A DNA stretch of 64,000 nt from Bog-532 sp963830385. GTDB lineage: Bacteria > Actinomycetota > Actinomycetes > Streptosporangiales > Streptosporangiaceae. Within the stretch, counting starts at the first letter, position 1. Each line of letters starts with the position of its first letter. The notes beneath the pieces were generated by a model. That model made no database searches. It was not told where the DNA came from and was given only the letters and a program-made list of their open reading frames with translations. The position numbers and the translations under genes were made by a program. The stretch lies in NCBI GenBank assembly GCA_963830385.1, contig CAWHMD010000012.1, positions 1 to 64,000 of the forward strand, given 5' to 3'. Below, piece by piece: positions 34,729-43,193 of this stretch.

Positions 34729-35960
34729 TGGAATTCGGGTTCGACGACGTCACCATCAAGCTGCGGGACAACCTGCTGGCCTTCATGGACGAGAAGGTCT
34801 ATCCGGCCGAGCCGGTGTTCGCCGAGCAACTGGCGGCGCTCAGCAACCACTGGGCCTGGACCCAGGTGCCGATCCTGGCCGAGCTCCGGGCCGAGGCCCG
34901 GGCCCGCGGTCTGTGGAACCTGTTCCTGCCCGGCGAGCACGGCGCGGGCCTGACCAACCTGCAGTACGCGCCGCTGGCCGAGATCACCGGTCGCAGCCTG
35001 AGCCTGGCTCCGGCCGCCCTCAACTGCTCCGCGCCCGACACCGGCAACATGGAAGTGCTGGCCGGGTTCGGCACCGAGGAGCAGCGCAAGACCTGGCTGC
35101 AGCCGCTGCTGGACGGGGAGATCCGCTCGTCGTTCGCGATGACCGAGCCGGACGTGGCGTCCTCCGACGCGACCAACATCGCCACCCGCATCGAGCGCGA
35201 CGGCGACTCCTACGTGATCAACGGGCGCAAGTGGTGGATCACCGGCGCCATGAACCCGGACGCGAAGATCCTCATCGTCATGGGCAAGACCGACCCGGAC
35301 GCCGCCCGGCACCGCCAGCAGTCGATGATCCTGGTTCCCCGTGAAACCGAGGGCCTGATCATCAAGCGCGGCATGCAGGTGCTCGGCTACGACGATCACG
35401 AGCACGGCGGCCACGGCGAGCTGGAGTTCCGCGACGTCAGGGTGCCGGCCAGCAACCTGATCGGCGCGGAGGGGGACGGCTTCGCCATCGCCCAGGCCCG
35501 GCTCGGCCCCGGCCGTATCCACCACTGCATGCGTTCGATCGGCATCGCCGAGCAGGCCGTCGAGCTGATGTGCGAGCGCGCGCTGAGCCGCACCGCGTTC
35601 GGCAAGCCGCTGGCCGAGCAGGGTGTGATCCGCACCTGGATCGCGGAGGCCAGGGTCCGCATCGAGCAGCTCCGGCTGCTGGTGCTGAAGACGGCCTGGC
35701 TGATGGACACCGTCGGCAACAAGGGCGCGCACAGCGAGATCCAGGCGATCAAGATCGCCACCCCCGAGACCGTCGAATGGATCCTCGACAAGGCCATCCA
35801 GGTCCACGGGGCCGGTGGGCTGTCGCAGGACTTCCCGCTGGCGGGCGCGTTCGCCGGCATCCGGACCCTCCGATTCGCCGACGGCCCCGACGAGGTGCAC
35901 AAGAACTCGCTGGCCCGGGCCGAGCTGAAGCGCCACGCCGCCAAGGCGCCGACCAGCTGA
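34728..35960 (+). CDS. Acyl-CoA dehydrogenase
   Basis: A 410-residue flavoenzyme of the ACAD11-like group. The FAD/substrate stretch FAMTEPDVASSDATNIATRI, YVINGRKWWITGAMNPDAKI and the C-terminal helical domain with LSRTAFGKPLAEQGVIRTWI and QVHGAGGLSQDFPLAGAFAG are all present. The usual catalytic Glu position is replaced by the ACAD10/11-like arrangement (LAGAFAGIRTLRFADGPDEV). Together with the kinase upstream it fits degradation of 4-hydroxy fatty acids: phosphorylation, then elimination. It is the last gene of the TetR operon. Confidence 0.93.
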   Translation: MEFGFDDVTIKLRDNLLAFMDEKVYPAEPVFAEQLAALSNHWAWTQVPILAELRAEARARGLWNLFLPGEHGAGLTNLQYAPLAEITGRSLSLAPAALNCSAPDTGNMEVLAGFGTEEQRKTWLQPLLDGEIRSSFAMTEPDVASSDATNIATRIERDGDSYVINGRKWWITGAMNPDAKILIVMGKTDPDAARHRQQSMILVPRETEGLIIKRGMQVLGYDDHEHGGHGELEFRDVRVPASNLIGAEGDGFAIAQARLGPGRIHHCMRSIGIAEQAVELMCERALSRTAFGKPLAEQGVIRTWIAEARVRIEQLRLLVLKTAWLMDTVGNKGAHSEIQAIKIATPETVEWILDKAIQVHGAGGLSQDFPLAGAFAGIRTLRFADGPDEVHKNSLARAELKRHAAKAPTS

Positions 35961-36561
35961 CCCGGCCGCGCGCCCGGCCACCGACCCGGCCGAACACCCA
36001 GCCGCTGGCTTGGTTGGGCACCCGGCCCGCGAGGCGCCCAGGGCCCCCCAGCTCCTCAGGGCCGTCCAAGCTCCTCAGTCACATGTGGCACGTGAGCCGC
36101 GATGTGTCTCAGGGGCCGGGGGTAAGTGGTTCTTGAGCACCGGGCCGCTGGCTTTGCGCGGGGACCCGGCGGCCGGCCCGGCTGGCCGGACCGGGTCGGC
36201 CAAGCCTTCGGCGCCGGGCACGCTTGCCGGTCATGATCCATCGCTCGGTTGCGTTCCCAGTGAATAGCGCTGTGAACGTAACCGAGCGATTGATCTTGAG
36301 ACTCCCGGGATTTGAGAGCTGGGTGAGGCACGCCCGGAGCGCACCCCCAGCCGGTCTGCTCGGCTGAGCGGCGGGCGACGGCAGGACAGGGAGGGGCTAC
36401 GAAGGATCTTCCTCCATCCCGGAGCCCGAAGGCTCGGCCGGCCCACTCGCGCCGGAGCTCAGCGGCGGCCGGAAAATGGCCGTCCGCATGCCCTGTCTGC
36501 CGCGATCGTGGGGATTTACAATTTGCGAATACGCTCTGGGCTAGAGCGATTGGGAGGCGGA
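35961..36561. other. Gene-free stretch with a long inverted repeat
   Basis: No frame here is convincing. The notable content is the inverted repeat described separately (36,231-36,299) and a small hairpin near 36,405-36,420. The promoter of the ROK-family gene should lie in the last 100 bases (AT-richer, ATTTACAATTTGCG). Confidence 0.45.
36231..36299. repeat. Imperfect 26-bp inverted repeat
   Basis: Arms 36231-36256 and 36274-36299 pair over 26 positions with three mismatches around a 17-base centre; the core of both arms is CGCTCGGTT against AACCGAGCG. There is no T tract. It could be a strong hairpin, a recombination or binding site, or the ends of a tiny mobile element. Confidence 0.65.
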
Positions 36562-37590
36562 ATGCCAGTTCAGGACCGGTGGATCGTCGTTGGCGTCGAC
36601 AACGGCGGCACCACCAACAACGGCACCGCCCTCGATGCCGACAGCCACTTCCTCATCGACCGGCTGGCCGAGATTCCGAGCTACGTCCGGGAGGGGCCGG
36701 ACAAAGCCGTGCGGGCGCTGGTCGATTCGGTCGACCACGTGCTGGCGCTGGTGGACCGGCCCCGGTCCGCGGTCCGGGCGGTGGGCCTCGACACCCCCGG
36801 TCCGGCCAGCGCCACCGGGGTGCTGTCCTCCCGCGGCGCCACCAACTTCGCTGCCCCCGAGTGGTGGGGGTTCGACATCCGCGGTGCCCTCGAGGAGCGG
36901 CTCGGCCTGCCGGTGATCTACAACAACGACGGCAACGCGGCCGCGCTGTACGCCCACCACACCCGCTACGGCGACGAGTCGGACCAGCACAGCTCGGTGT
37001 CCGCGATCGTCGGCACCGGCCTGGGCGGCGGCGTGGTGGAGTCCGGCCGGGTCGTCGGCGGGGCGGCCGGCATGGCCGGCGAGCTCGGGCACGTCCCGAT
37101 CCCGATGGAGGGCCTGCTGGAGGAGGGCCAGCCGCGGCCCGAGTGCAACTGCGGCCAGCTCTGCGACGTGGAGAGCGTGGCCTCGCTGACCGGGATCCAG
37201 AAGAACCTGCTCCCGTACTGGCTGACCCGGTACGAGGGGCACGACCTGGGCCGCGACGTCTCCCTCAGCAAGGCGTCCAAGCTGGTGCGCGGCTACGGCG
37301 AGGACGGCGACGAGATGGCGCTCAAGATCTTCGGGCAGCAGGCGATGGCGCTCGGCCGCCTGTTCACCTTGGCCTCCAATTTCACCGACCCGGACATCTA
37401 CTTTGTCGGGGGCGGCGTGGTGGAAGCGGCCCCGCACTTCCGTGACTGGTTCCTGGCCCAGGTCCGCGAGCACACCAGCCTGCGCGTCGAGCAGGCCCAG
37501 GTGGCCGAGTTCGCGCTGGTACCGGACCTCGACATGGCGGGCGCCCGCGGCTCGGCGGTGGCCGCCCGCGACTGGCTGCAGCGTGCCTGA
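36562..37590 (+). CDS. ROK-family sugar kinase / glucokinase-like protein
   Basis: A 342-residue ATP-dependent kinase of the ROK group. It has the phosphate loop VGVDNGGTTNNGTALD, the catalytic Asp stretch VIYNNDGNAAALYAH, GTGLGGGVVESGRVVGGAAG, the metal-binding ELGHVPIP and the ROK Cys cluster CNCGQLCDVES. The start at ATG 36562 has GGAGG seven bases upstream; an upstream in-frame ATG at 36508 is less likely. There is no DNA-binding domain, so it is an enzyme rather than a ROK repressor. It stands alone, and the sugar it uses is not apparent. Confidence 0.9.
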   Translation: MPVQDRWIVVGVDNGGTTNNGTALDADSHFLIDRLAEIPSYVREGPDKAVRALVDSVDHVLALVDRPRSAVRAVGLDTPGPASATGVLSSRGATNFAAPEWWGFDIRGALEERLGLPVIYNNDGNAAALYAHHTRYGDESDQHSSVSAIVGTGLGGGVVESGRVVGGAAGMAGELGHVPIPMEGLLEEGQPRPECNCGQLCDVESVASLTGIQKNLLPYWLTRYEGHDLGRDVSLSKASKLVRGYGEDGDEMALKIFGQQAMALGRLFTLASNFTDPDIYFVGGGVVEAAPHFRDWFLAQVREHTSLRVEQAQVAEFALVPDLDMAGARGSAVAARDWLQRA

Positions 37591-37621
37591 GCAGCGTGGC
37601 TGAGCGGGGGAGGCTGAGCGC

Positions 37622-38200
37622 TCAGGGCAGGTCGGAGGGCGGGACGAGCACCACCATCGTCAGCTCGACCGGATCCTCGGTGTCGTTGGTGTAGCGGTGC
37701 GGCAGGCCGGCCGGGAAGCGGGCGCACTGGCCCGGGCCGATCTCGTGCTTCTCGCCGGCCACGGTGAGGGCGAGGGTGCCGGTCTCCACCCAGACCATCT
37801 CGCGGGTGGCGGGCGCGTGGGCCTCGCCGCCAAATGTCTCACCGGGGTTCAGCGTCCAGCGCCACAGCTCGACCGCCCAGGGCGGGTCGGTGGCGCCGAG
37901 GATGGTGCCGGTGCCGCCGGCCGGTCCCCGCCACAGCACCCGCCCGCTGTCGGGGGCGGAGATCTGCACGGTCGGCTCGCCACTCACGTCGACCAGCCGG
38001 GTGACCGGCACCCCGAACGCGTCCCCGATGCGGGCCAGCGTGGCCAGGTTGGGATTCGAGCGGCCCTGCTCCAGGGCGACCAGCACGCCCTTGCTGACGC
38101 CGGACCGGGCGGCCAGCTGGTCCAGGGACCAGCCGCGATCCGCGCGCAGCGCCTGCATCGTGCGGGCCACGGCGATCGTGAGCTCGGGTGGTTCGGTCAC
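37622..38200 (-). CDS. XRE-cupin transcriptional regulator
   Basis: A 192-residue protein with an N-terminal XRE HTH (ARSGVSKGVLVALEQGRSNP, NLATLARIGDAFGVPVTRLV) and a C-terminal cupin (HAPATREMVWVETGTLALTV, GPGQCARFPAGLPHRYTNDT), the standard layout of small-molecule sensors such as those for amino acids or amines. GTG 38200 fits the family start; the open frame runs on to 38533 without meaning. It is divergent from an EamA transporter gene with a large palindrome in between, so the transporter is the probable target. Confidence 0.9.
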   Translation of the reverse strand: MTEPPELTIAVARTMQALRADRGWSLDQLAARSGVSKGVLVALEQGRSNPNLATLARIGDAFGVPVTRLVDVSGEPTVQISAPDSGRVLWRGPAGGTGTILGATDPPWAVELWRWTLNPGETFGGEAHAPATREMVWVETGTLALTVAGEKHEIGPGQCARFPAGLPHRYTNDTEDPVELTMVVLVPPSDLP

Positions 38201-38236
38201 GGTAGCGGCTCCCGGCTGATCCCCGCCGGGGTCCGG

Positions 38237-38276
38237 CGGTCGGTATAATGAACTATGTAGTCTTATATACCGACCG
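38237..38276. promoter_or_regulatory. Palindromic operator between XRE-cupin and transporter genes
   Basis: CGGTCGGTATA (38237-38247) and TATACCGACCG (38266-38276) are exact complements around an AT-rich centre that contains TATAAT, so regulator binding would cover a promoter core. Confidence 0.7.
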
Positions 38277-38337
38277 GACGTAGCTCTGCCCCCACGCCCG
38301 GCCGGCTGGCTCGCCCTCGCACCGGAGGTCACGACCC

Positions 38338-39290
38338 ATGGGCACGATCCTGGCACTCGCCGCGGCCGTGCTGTACGGCTCGGCCGATTTCCTCGGCGGG
38401 GCCGCCGCCCGCGCGCCCGCCCGGTCTCGGTGCTGGTCGTCACCACCGCCGCCGGGGCCGTCGTCGTGGTGCTGGCGGCGCTGCTCATCGGCCTGGCCGG
38501 GATCGGGGGCCGCGGACCCGGCGCCCTGACCACGCTGGCTGGGCCGGCCGGGCTGGCCTGGGGGGCGGCCGCCGGGGCGGCCGGGGTCGTCGGCCTGCTG
38601 CTGTTCTACCTCGGGTTCTCGGCTTCGCCGATGAGCGTGGTGGCGCCGGTCTCGGCGCTCGCGTCCACGCTGCTCCCGCTGGGGGTGGCGCTGGCGCAGG
38701 GGGAGCGGCCCGGGCCGGGGGTGATCGCGGGCGGAGTGATCTGCCTGGTCGCAGTGGTGCTGGTCAGCCTGGAGCGCCCGGCCGAGGCCGAGGCGGAGGG
38801 CGCCCGTTCGCCCGCCCACCGGCTGCGGGGCCTGGGCTACGGGCTGGCCTCGGGCGTCATGTTCGGTCTGTTCTTCCTGTTCCTGCGCAACGCGGGGACC
38901 TCGGGGGTGCTCTGGCCGGTGGGGCTGGCCCGGATCACCGGCGCCGTGCTCGCGGCCGGGGTCTGGCTGCTGGCCCGGAACCCGCGCGTGGCCCGCGGCC
39001 CGCGCGGGCGGCCCCTGCGCGCCCTGGACCCGGGGGTGCCCGGCGCCGTGGGCGGCGTGCGTACGGTCCTGCCGATCGCGCTCGCGTCCGGTTCGGTCGA
39101 TGCGTCCGCCAACGTCTGCTACGTGCTGGCCACCCGGGTGGGACTGTTCGGCGTGGCGGTGGTGATCACCGCGCTCTACCCGGGGATGACGGTGCTGCTG
39201 GCGCGGCTCGTGCTGGGCGAGCGGATGCGGCGCATCCAGCGGATCGGCCTGCTGCTGGCGGCCGCCGGCGTCATCTTGGTGACTATCTAG
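38338..39290 (+). pseudogene. EamA/DMT-family transporter with apparent frameshift
   Basis: About 317 residues in two frames. The first 25 codons from ATG 38338 read MGTILALAAAVLYGSADFLG, the classic first helix of a DMT transporter. From about 38,420 the sense continues in another frame (SVLVVTTAAGAVVVVLAALL) through nine more helices to LLLAAAGVILVTI. One base must be added or removed in the GC run at 38,400-38,425. Products of the family export amino acids, drugs or metabolites. It is divergent from the XRE-cupin regulator. A perfect terminator follows. Confidence 0.82.
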
Positions 39291-39319
39291 TAACCCGTAG
39301 TAGCGAACATCGCCCAGAC

Positions 39320-39359
39320 TCCTGCGGCCGGATGAAGTGCTCCTCATCCGGCCGCAGGA
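39320..39359. terminator. Bidirectional terminator
   Basis: Perfect 16-bp arms (39320-39335 TCCTGCGGCCGGATGA; 39344-39359 its complement) with an 8-base loop sit between convergent genes: the EamA transporter and the PH-domain protein. There is no long T run, as is usual in high-GC actinobacteria. Confidence 0.85.
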
Positions 39360-39388
39360 ATCCCGGGGAAGGGGAGCGGCGGCGATCG

Positions 39389-39925
39389 TCAGAGATCGTC
39401 GTCGTCGCCCTCTTGCTTGCCGGGGAAGATCAGCCCACATACCTCGAGGTAAAGCTGCTCGGGGTACGGCAGATAATCCACCACGCGCAGCGCCTGCTCC
39501 TGGCCGGCCGACTCCAGGATGAACTCACCATACCCGAGCAGCCGCCCCAGCGTTGAGCGCTGGAAGCTCATGTCCGTGACCTTGACCAACGGCATCATCG
39601 CGACCTTGCGGGTGATGACGCCGGTGGCCAGCAGCATCCGCCGCGAGGTGACGATGAAGTAGTCCTGCGACCATTCGACGACCTTCTCCACCAGGTAGAG
39701 CAGCAGCAGCGCCCAGGCGATCCAGACGAAGCCGACCACCCCGGCCTGGTTCCGGGCGACGGTGGTGCTGATGACGGCGGCGATCACCAGCCCGAGCAGA
39801 ACGATGAGGATGGGCTTCAGCAGTACGGCCGGGTGCTTGCGAACGGTAATTACCTGGTGCTCATGCGGCAAAAGGTATTTGTTGACCGCGTTGGGAACGG
39901 TGTCAGTCCCCGGCACCAGCCTCAT
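39389..39925 (-). CDS. Bacterial PH-domain (YdbS-type) membrane protein
   Basis: A 178-residue protein. A short N-terminus is followed by two membrane helices (about 35-75, ILIVLLGLVIAAVISTTVAR and VGFVWIAWALLLLYLVEKVV) and a bPH2 domain (YFIVTSRRMLLATGVITRKV, MMPLVKVTDMSFQRSTLGRL, GYGEFILESAGQ), the full family pattern. The tail is acidic (GDDDDL). The function of such membrane PH proteins in Actinobacteria is not known. It is convergent with the transporter gene and close to the tiny membrane-protein gene on the same strand. Confidence 0.88.
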   Translation of the reverse strand: MRLVPGTDTVPNAVNKYLLPHEHQVITVRKHPAVLLKPILIVLLGLVIAAVISTTVARNQAGVVGFVWIAWALLLLYLVEKVVEWSQDYFIVTSRRMLLATGVITRKVAMMPLVKVTDMSFQRSTLGRLLGYGEFILESAGQEQALRVVDYLPYPEQLYLEVCGLIFPGKQEGDDDDL

Positions 39926-39956
39926 TATCTTGCCTGAGCGTTAGCTCTAAGGATGC

Positions 39957-40112
39957 TCACAGAGAATCCAGGAATGACGAGAATCCACGCGCCACCGACG
40001 ACAGGAAGTTGCCGATATTCGTGATGATATGTGCGGCCCCGCTGGGATCTTTGATCACGAAAAACAAGATGAAGGCAATCGCGGCATAGCCAGCGATCTG
40101 CTTCGGTTTCAA
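39957..40112 (-). CDS. Tiny conserved-looking membrane protein, 51 residues
   Basis: MKPKQIAGYAAIAFILFFVI begins a single-helix protein with a C-terminal amphipathic half (SGAAHIITNIGNFLSSVARG). The TTG at 40112 is chosen because AAGGAGG lies seven bases upstream; the frame extends to 40160 without a better start. Very similar short proteins are widespread in Actinobacteria beside PH-domain genes, from memory. The role is unknown. Confidence 0.65.
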   Translation of the reverse strand: MKPKQIAGYAAIAFILFFVIKDPSGAAHIITNIGNFLSSVARGFSSFLDSL

Positions 40113-40160
40113 CGCGCGCCTCCTTGGACCCGTTCCCAGTCCAGATTTTATCGCCACCAC

Positions 40161-40623
40161 AGCTTAACCTATGGCGCTTCACCGACCAATGACTACTGAA
40201 TGTAACCCTACTGGCCGTCCTGGCGCTGCGTCGGGGGCCCCGCAAGCGGGGTCTTCCAGCTTGCCAGGGACGATTCGATTTACCCCGTATTTTGCCGCCA
40301 CCGGCGTGGCGGCGGGCGGGGGACACGCCGGGCCGCGACGGTGTGATCCAGATTCGTCCGGGCCGCTGGCCCGGATTACCGTCAAGCTGACAAAGTGTGA
40401 CCAGATGGTCCGGTATCCGTAGCTGGACGGCCCGGTCCCCGGCCAGCGGCCGACGGATCGGCCCACCCCGGGCCCACCCGGCGCCTACCCCGGGCTCACC
40501 CCGGCCGCGGGCTTGCGCGGCGCCCGCTCGCACCGGAAGCTGCGATTATGCGTAAATGGCAGTTTGGCCGCCTGCAGCCCCGCCATCTGGCAGCATTCCC
40601 ACCGTGCACAGGATGTTTGCGGG
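40161..40623. other. Gene-free stretch upstream of the tadA pair
   Basis: No credible gene. A short GC hairpin (GGCCCCGC-AA-GCGGGGTC, 40236-40253) followed by TTCC could be a terminator for leftward or rightward reading. The promoter for the tadA-associated gene must lie toward 40,400-40,620. Confidence 0.45.
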
Positions 40624-41121
40624 ATGACGATGACCGAGAACGCTACTGATTTCGCGGTCATCGCGTACCGGGAGGACGAACGCTGGGAGGCCGACGTCCT
40701 GCCGGCGGCGCTGACCGAAGACCTCAGTGGCCTGATCCAGGTACTACGGCAGCAGCCGAGCGTGGCCGGGACGCTCGGTTTCGTCGGGGTCGGCGACGAC
40801 TTCTTCATCGCGGTCCGGGTGATGGGCGGGGAAGCGTCGGTGTTCCTGTCCGACGTCACCGCCGCCCTGGACTGGCCGCTGGCCGCCCAGGCGCTGCGCC
40901 TGCTCGACATCCCGGTGCCGGACGAGGATGAGGACCTGGACCAGGTGCTGCCCGCCGGTGACCTCTCGATCTTCGCCGACATGGGGCTGGAGGAGTGGGA
41001 GCTGTGCGCGATCGCCGGTGACCTCGACCTGTTCCCGGACGAGGCCGTGGCCAGCATCGCCGGCCGGCTCAAGTTCCGCGAGCCGATGGAGCGGGCGCTC
41101 GAAGTCGCGCTCGGCCCCTGA
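40624..41121 (+). CDS. tRNA adenosine deaminase-associated protein
   Basis: A 165-residue acidic protein (FAVIAYREDERWEADVLPAA, FFIAVRVMGGEASVFLSDVT, then ADMGLEEWELCAIAGDLDLF) of the family annotated beside tadA in most Actinobacteria. Its biochemical role is unknown; it could assist the deaminase. ATG 40624 (or 40630) is used; longer 5' extension in frame is not needed. The tadA gene follows after 30 bases. Confidence 0.88.
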   Translation: MTMTENATDFAVIAYREDERWEADVLPAALTEDLSGLIQVLRQQPSVAGTLGFVGVGDDFFIAVRVMGGEASVFLSDVTAALDWPLAAQALRLLDIPVPDEDEDLDQVLPAGDLSIFADMGLEEWELCAIAGDLDLFPDEAVASIAGRLKFREPMERALEVALGP

Positions 41122-41151
41122 CCCATCCGCCGCCCGTGAGCACCTGAGCGC

Positions 41152-41634
41152 ATGAGCACCGGGTACGAGGCACAGTTCGCGCCCGCGATGCGGCTGGCGC
41201 TGGAGGAAGCGGCTGCGGCGGCGGCCGGCCTGGATCCCGATGCCGCCGACGTGCCGGTCGGCGCGGTCGTGCTCGACCAGGCGGGCACGGTCATCGCCCG
41301 GGCCGCCAACCGGCGCGAGGCTGACCGTGACCCCACCGCGCACGCCGAGCTGCTGGCCATCCGGGCGGCGGCCCGCCGCCGGGGGGAGTGGCGGCTGACC
41401 GGCTGCACGCTGGTGGTGACGCTCGAGCCCTGCACGATGTGCGCGGGCGCGGTGACCCTGGCCCGGCTGGACCGGCTGGTCTACGGGGCGCAGGACGCCA
41501 AAGCGGGCGCGGTCGGCTCGCTCTGGGACGTGGTCCGGGACCGGCGGCTGGCGCACCGGCCCGAGGTCATCGGGGACGTACTGGCGGCCGACTGCGCGGC
41601 CCTGCTGCGCGACTTTTTCACCGCCCGGCGCTGA
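41152..41634 (+). CDS. tadA: tRNA-specific adenosine-34 deaminase TadA
   Basis: A 160-residue zinc deaminase that converts A34 to inosine in tRNA-Arg(ACG). The active site is complete: H-A-E in DPTAHAELLAI (metal His and proton-shuttling Glu) and P-C-T-M-C in LEPCTMCAGAV (two zinc Cys). Length and ends fit the family. It follows its associated gene closely and precedes tRNA-Ser(CGA) by 93 bases. Confidence 0.95.
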   Translation: MSTGYEAQFAPAMRLALEEAAAAAAGLDPDAADVPVGAVVLDQAGTVIARAANRREADRDPTAHAELLAIRAAARRRGEWRLTGCTLVVTLEPCTMCAGAVTLARLDRLVYGAQDAKAGAVGSLWDVVRDRRLAHRPEVIGDVLAADCAALLRDFFTARR

Positions 41635-41727
41635 GACAGCCCTGGCCACCTCTGAGTCTGCTCTGACAAAGACCATGATCGGCTGGCCCGCGTGCGGGGA
41701 CCGCTGTAGTCGGGTAAGCTCACCCGC

Positions 41728-41814
41728 GGTGGAGTCGCCTAGCGGCCGAGGGCGCACGCCTCGAAAGCGTGTGAGGGGGCAACCCCTCCGTGGGTTCAAA
41801 TCCCACCTCCACCG
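41728..41814 (+). tRNA. tRNA-Ser(CGA)
   Basis: An 87-base serine tRNA. The acceptor strands are GGTGGAG (41728-41734) and CTCCACC (41807-41813) with discriminator G at 41814, the anticodon stem CACGC/GCGTG with loop CTCGAAA (anticodon CGA at 41762-41764), a long variable arm of the serine type, and T loop TTCAAAT. CCA is not encoded. Confidence 0.96.
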
Positions 41815-41915
41815 CTCTGCCGTCTGACGGGGGCGTCGAGGGCCTGGCTTGCGACGCGTATGCGGTCTACCCGCAGCTCGTCATGAGGGTCGCCGGCCTA
41901 CCCCGAGGTGAACAC

Positions 41916-43193
41916 ATGTTTGAACCGCAGGGGATAACTTTCTTCCTGCTTTTGATGGTGATATTCGCCGGCCTGGTGGTGTGGCTGGTAGTTGCCAAGC
42001 AAATAGCGTTGCGTGTTCTCGCCGCTTGCCTCGCGTTTATCCCGGCGATGCTTTTCGGCGTCGCGGCCGTTAACCGGTACTACAACTACTACCAAACGTG
42101 GGGTGCAATCGAAGCTGACTTCACCAACCAGGGAGTGGCGACGCTGCCGCAAGGCCCGCACCTGGCCGGTAAAGGCGGCGACACAATCACCAAGCTCGGG
42201 CTTTCCCCACAGGCACGAGCCGAGGCGACCCAAACCGGTTATTTGTTCGAAACGACGATGCCGGGCAAGCTGAGCAAGATCTCCCGGACCGTCTACGTCT
42301 ATCTGCCGCCTCAGTACTTCATGGCCAAGTACGCCAGCTACCGATTCCCCGCCATCGAGCTGCTGCACGGCTCGCCGGGTTCGCCGGAGCAGTGGATCGA
42401 CCCGATGAACATCCTGCCCACGCTGGATGACATGATCGCCACCCATCTCGCCGACCCGGTGGTGCTGGTCATGCCGGACACCAACGGCGGCCAGGACTAC
42501 TCGCTGCAGTGCCTCAACGCGGTCGGCGGCGCCCAGGACGCGACCTACGTCGCGCTGGACGTGCCGAACTTCGTGACCGCCAATTACCGGGTCCAGCCAC
42601 CGGGCAAGGCCTGGGCGCTGGCCGGCCTGTCCGAGGGCGGGTTCTGCGCGGCCAACCTGGCCCTGCAGTACCCCACCAAGTTCGGCTTCGCCGGCACCAT
42701 GAGCGGGTACTTCGCGCCGCTGGACAACCAGACCCCGAAGGACAACAAGCCGGGCGCGCCGCCCGTCTACACGCTGCCGTTCGGCCACGACACGGCGCTG
42801 AAGGACCGGAACACGCCGAACAAGTACATCAGCGTGATGCCGCCCGGCACGATCATCCCGCGCTTCTTCCTGGCGGCCGGGGCGGACGCCGCCCAGGACG
42901 TGCAGGCGGCCGAGAGCTTCCGCCAGCAGCTCCAGCTCTACCAGGCCAACGTCCCGCTGTACCTGGTGCCCGGCGCCTCGCACGACGCCAGCGCCTGGCG
43001 GGGTGCGGAGCGCCCGATGCTGAGGTGGATGACCCCCCAGCTGGAGCTCAACGCCCACAAGGCCGACGCGGCGATCGCGGCCCACCAGCACGCGCTGGCC
43101 GAGGGCCGGGCCAGGGACGCCAAGGACAAGGGCAAGACCAAGGTGCCCGCGATCATCCGGCTCCCCGCCACCGCGCCCCCCGCCGCTAAGTGA
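41916..43193 (+). CDS. Membrane-anchored esterase (esterase D / antigen-85-like)
   Basis: A 425-residue protein. It has an N-terminal membrane segment (FFLLLMVIFAGLVVWLVVAK, then a second helix VLAACLAFIPAMLFGVAAVN) and an extracytoplasmic alpha/beta-hydrolase of the esterase-D type. The domain shows YVYLPPQYF, the oxyanion stretch AIELLHGSPGSPEQWIDPMN, the nucleophile elbow LAGLSEGGFCA and late His in LVPGASHDASAWRG. Related proteins are mycolyltransferase-like or siderophore/feruloyl esterases. ATG 41916 has GAGGTG upstream; the open frame reaches back into the tRNA. It ends five bases from the frame-corrected end of the convergent PNPOx gene. Confidence 0.85.
   Translation: MFEPQGITFFLLLMVIFAGLVVWLVVAKQIALRVLAACLAFIPAMLFGVAAVNRYYNYYQTWGAIEADFTNQGVATLPQGPHLAGKGGDTITKLGLSPQARAEATQTGYLFETTMPGKLSKISRTVYVYLPPQYFMAKYASYRFPAIELLHGSPGSPEQWIDPMNILPTLDDMIATHLADPVVLVMPDTNGGQDYSLQCLNAVGGAQDATYVALDVPNFVTANYRVQPPGKAWALAGLSEGGFCAANLALQYPTKFGFAGTMSGYFAPLDNQTPKDNKPGAPPVYTLPFGHDTALKDRNTPNKYISVMPPGTIIPRFFLAAGADAAQDVQAAESFRQQLQLYQANVPLYLVPGASHDASAWRGAERPMLRWMTPQLELNAHKADAAIAAHQHALAEGRARDAKDKGKTKVPAIIRLPATAPPAAK

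Noticed and set aside
40236..40253. A clear terminator in the tadA upstream region
   Set aside because: The hairpin is only 8 bp with one wobble pair and has no T tract, so it is mentioned but not called.
42938..43185. The apparent 3' extension of the PNPOx-like gene
   Set aside because: It runs antisense through the esterase gene with low-complexity sequence, and a one-base correction gives a natural family ending at 43186.
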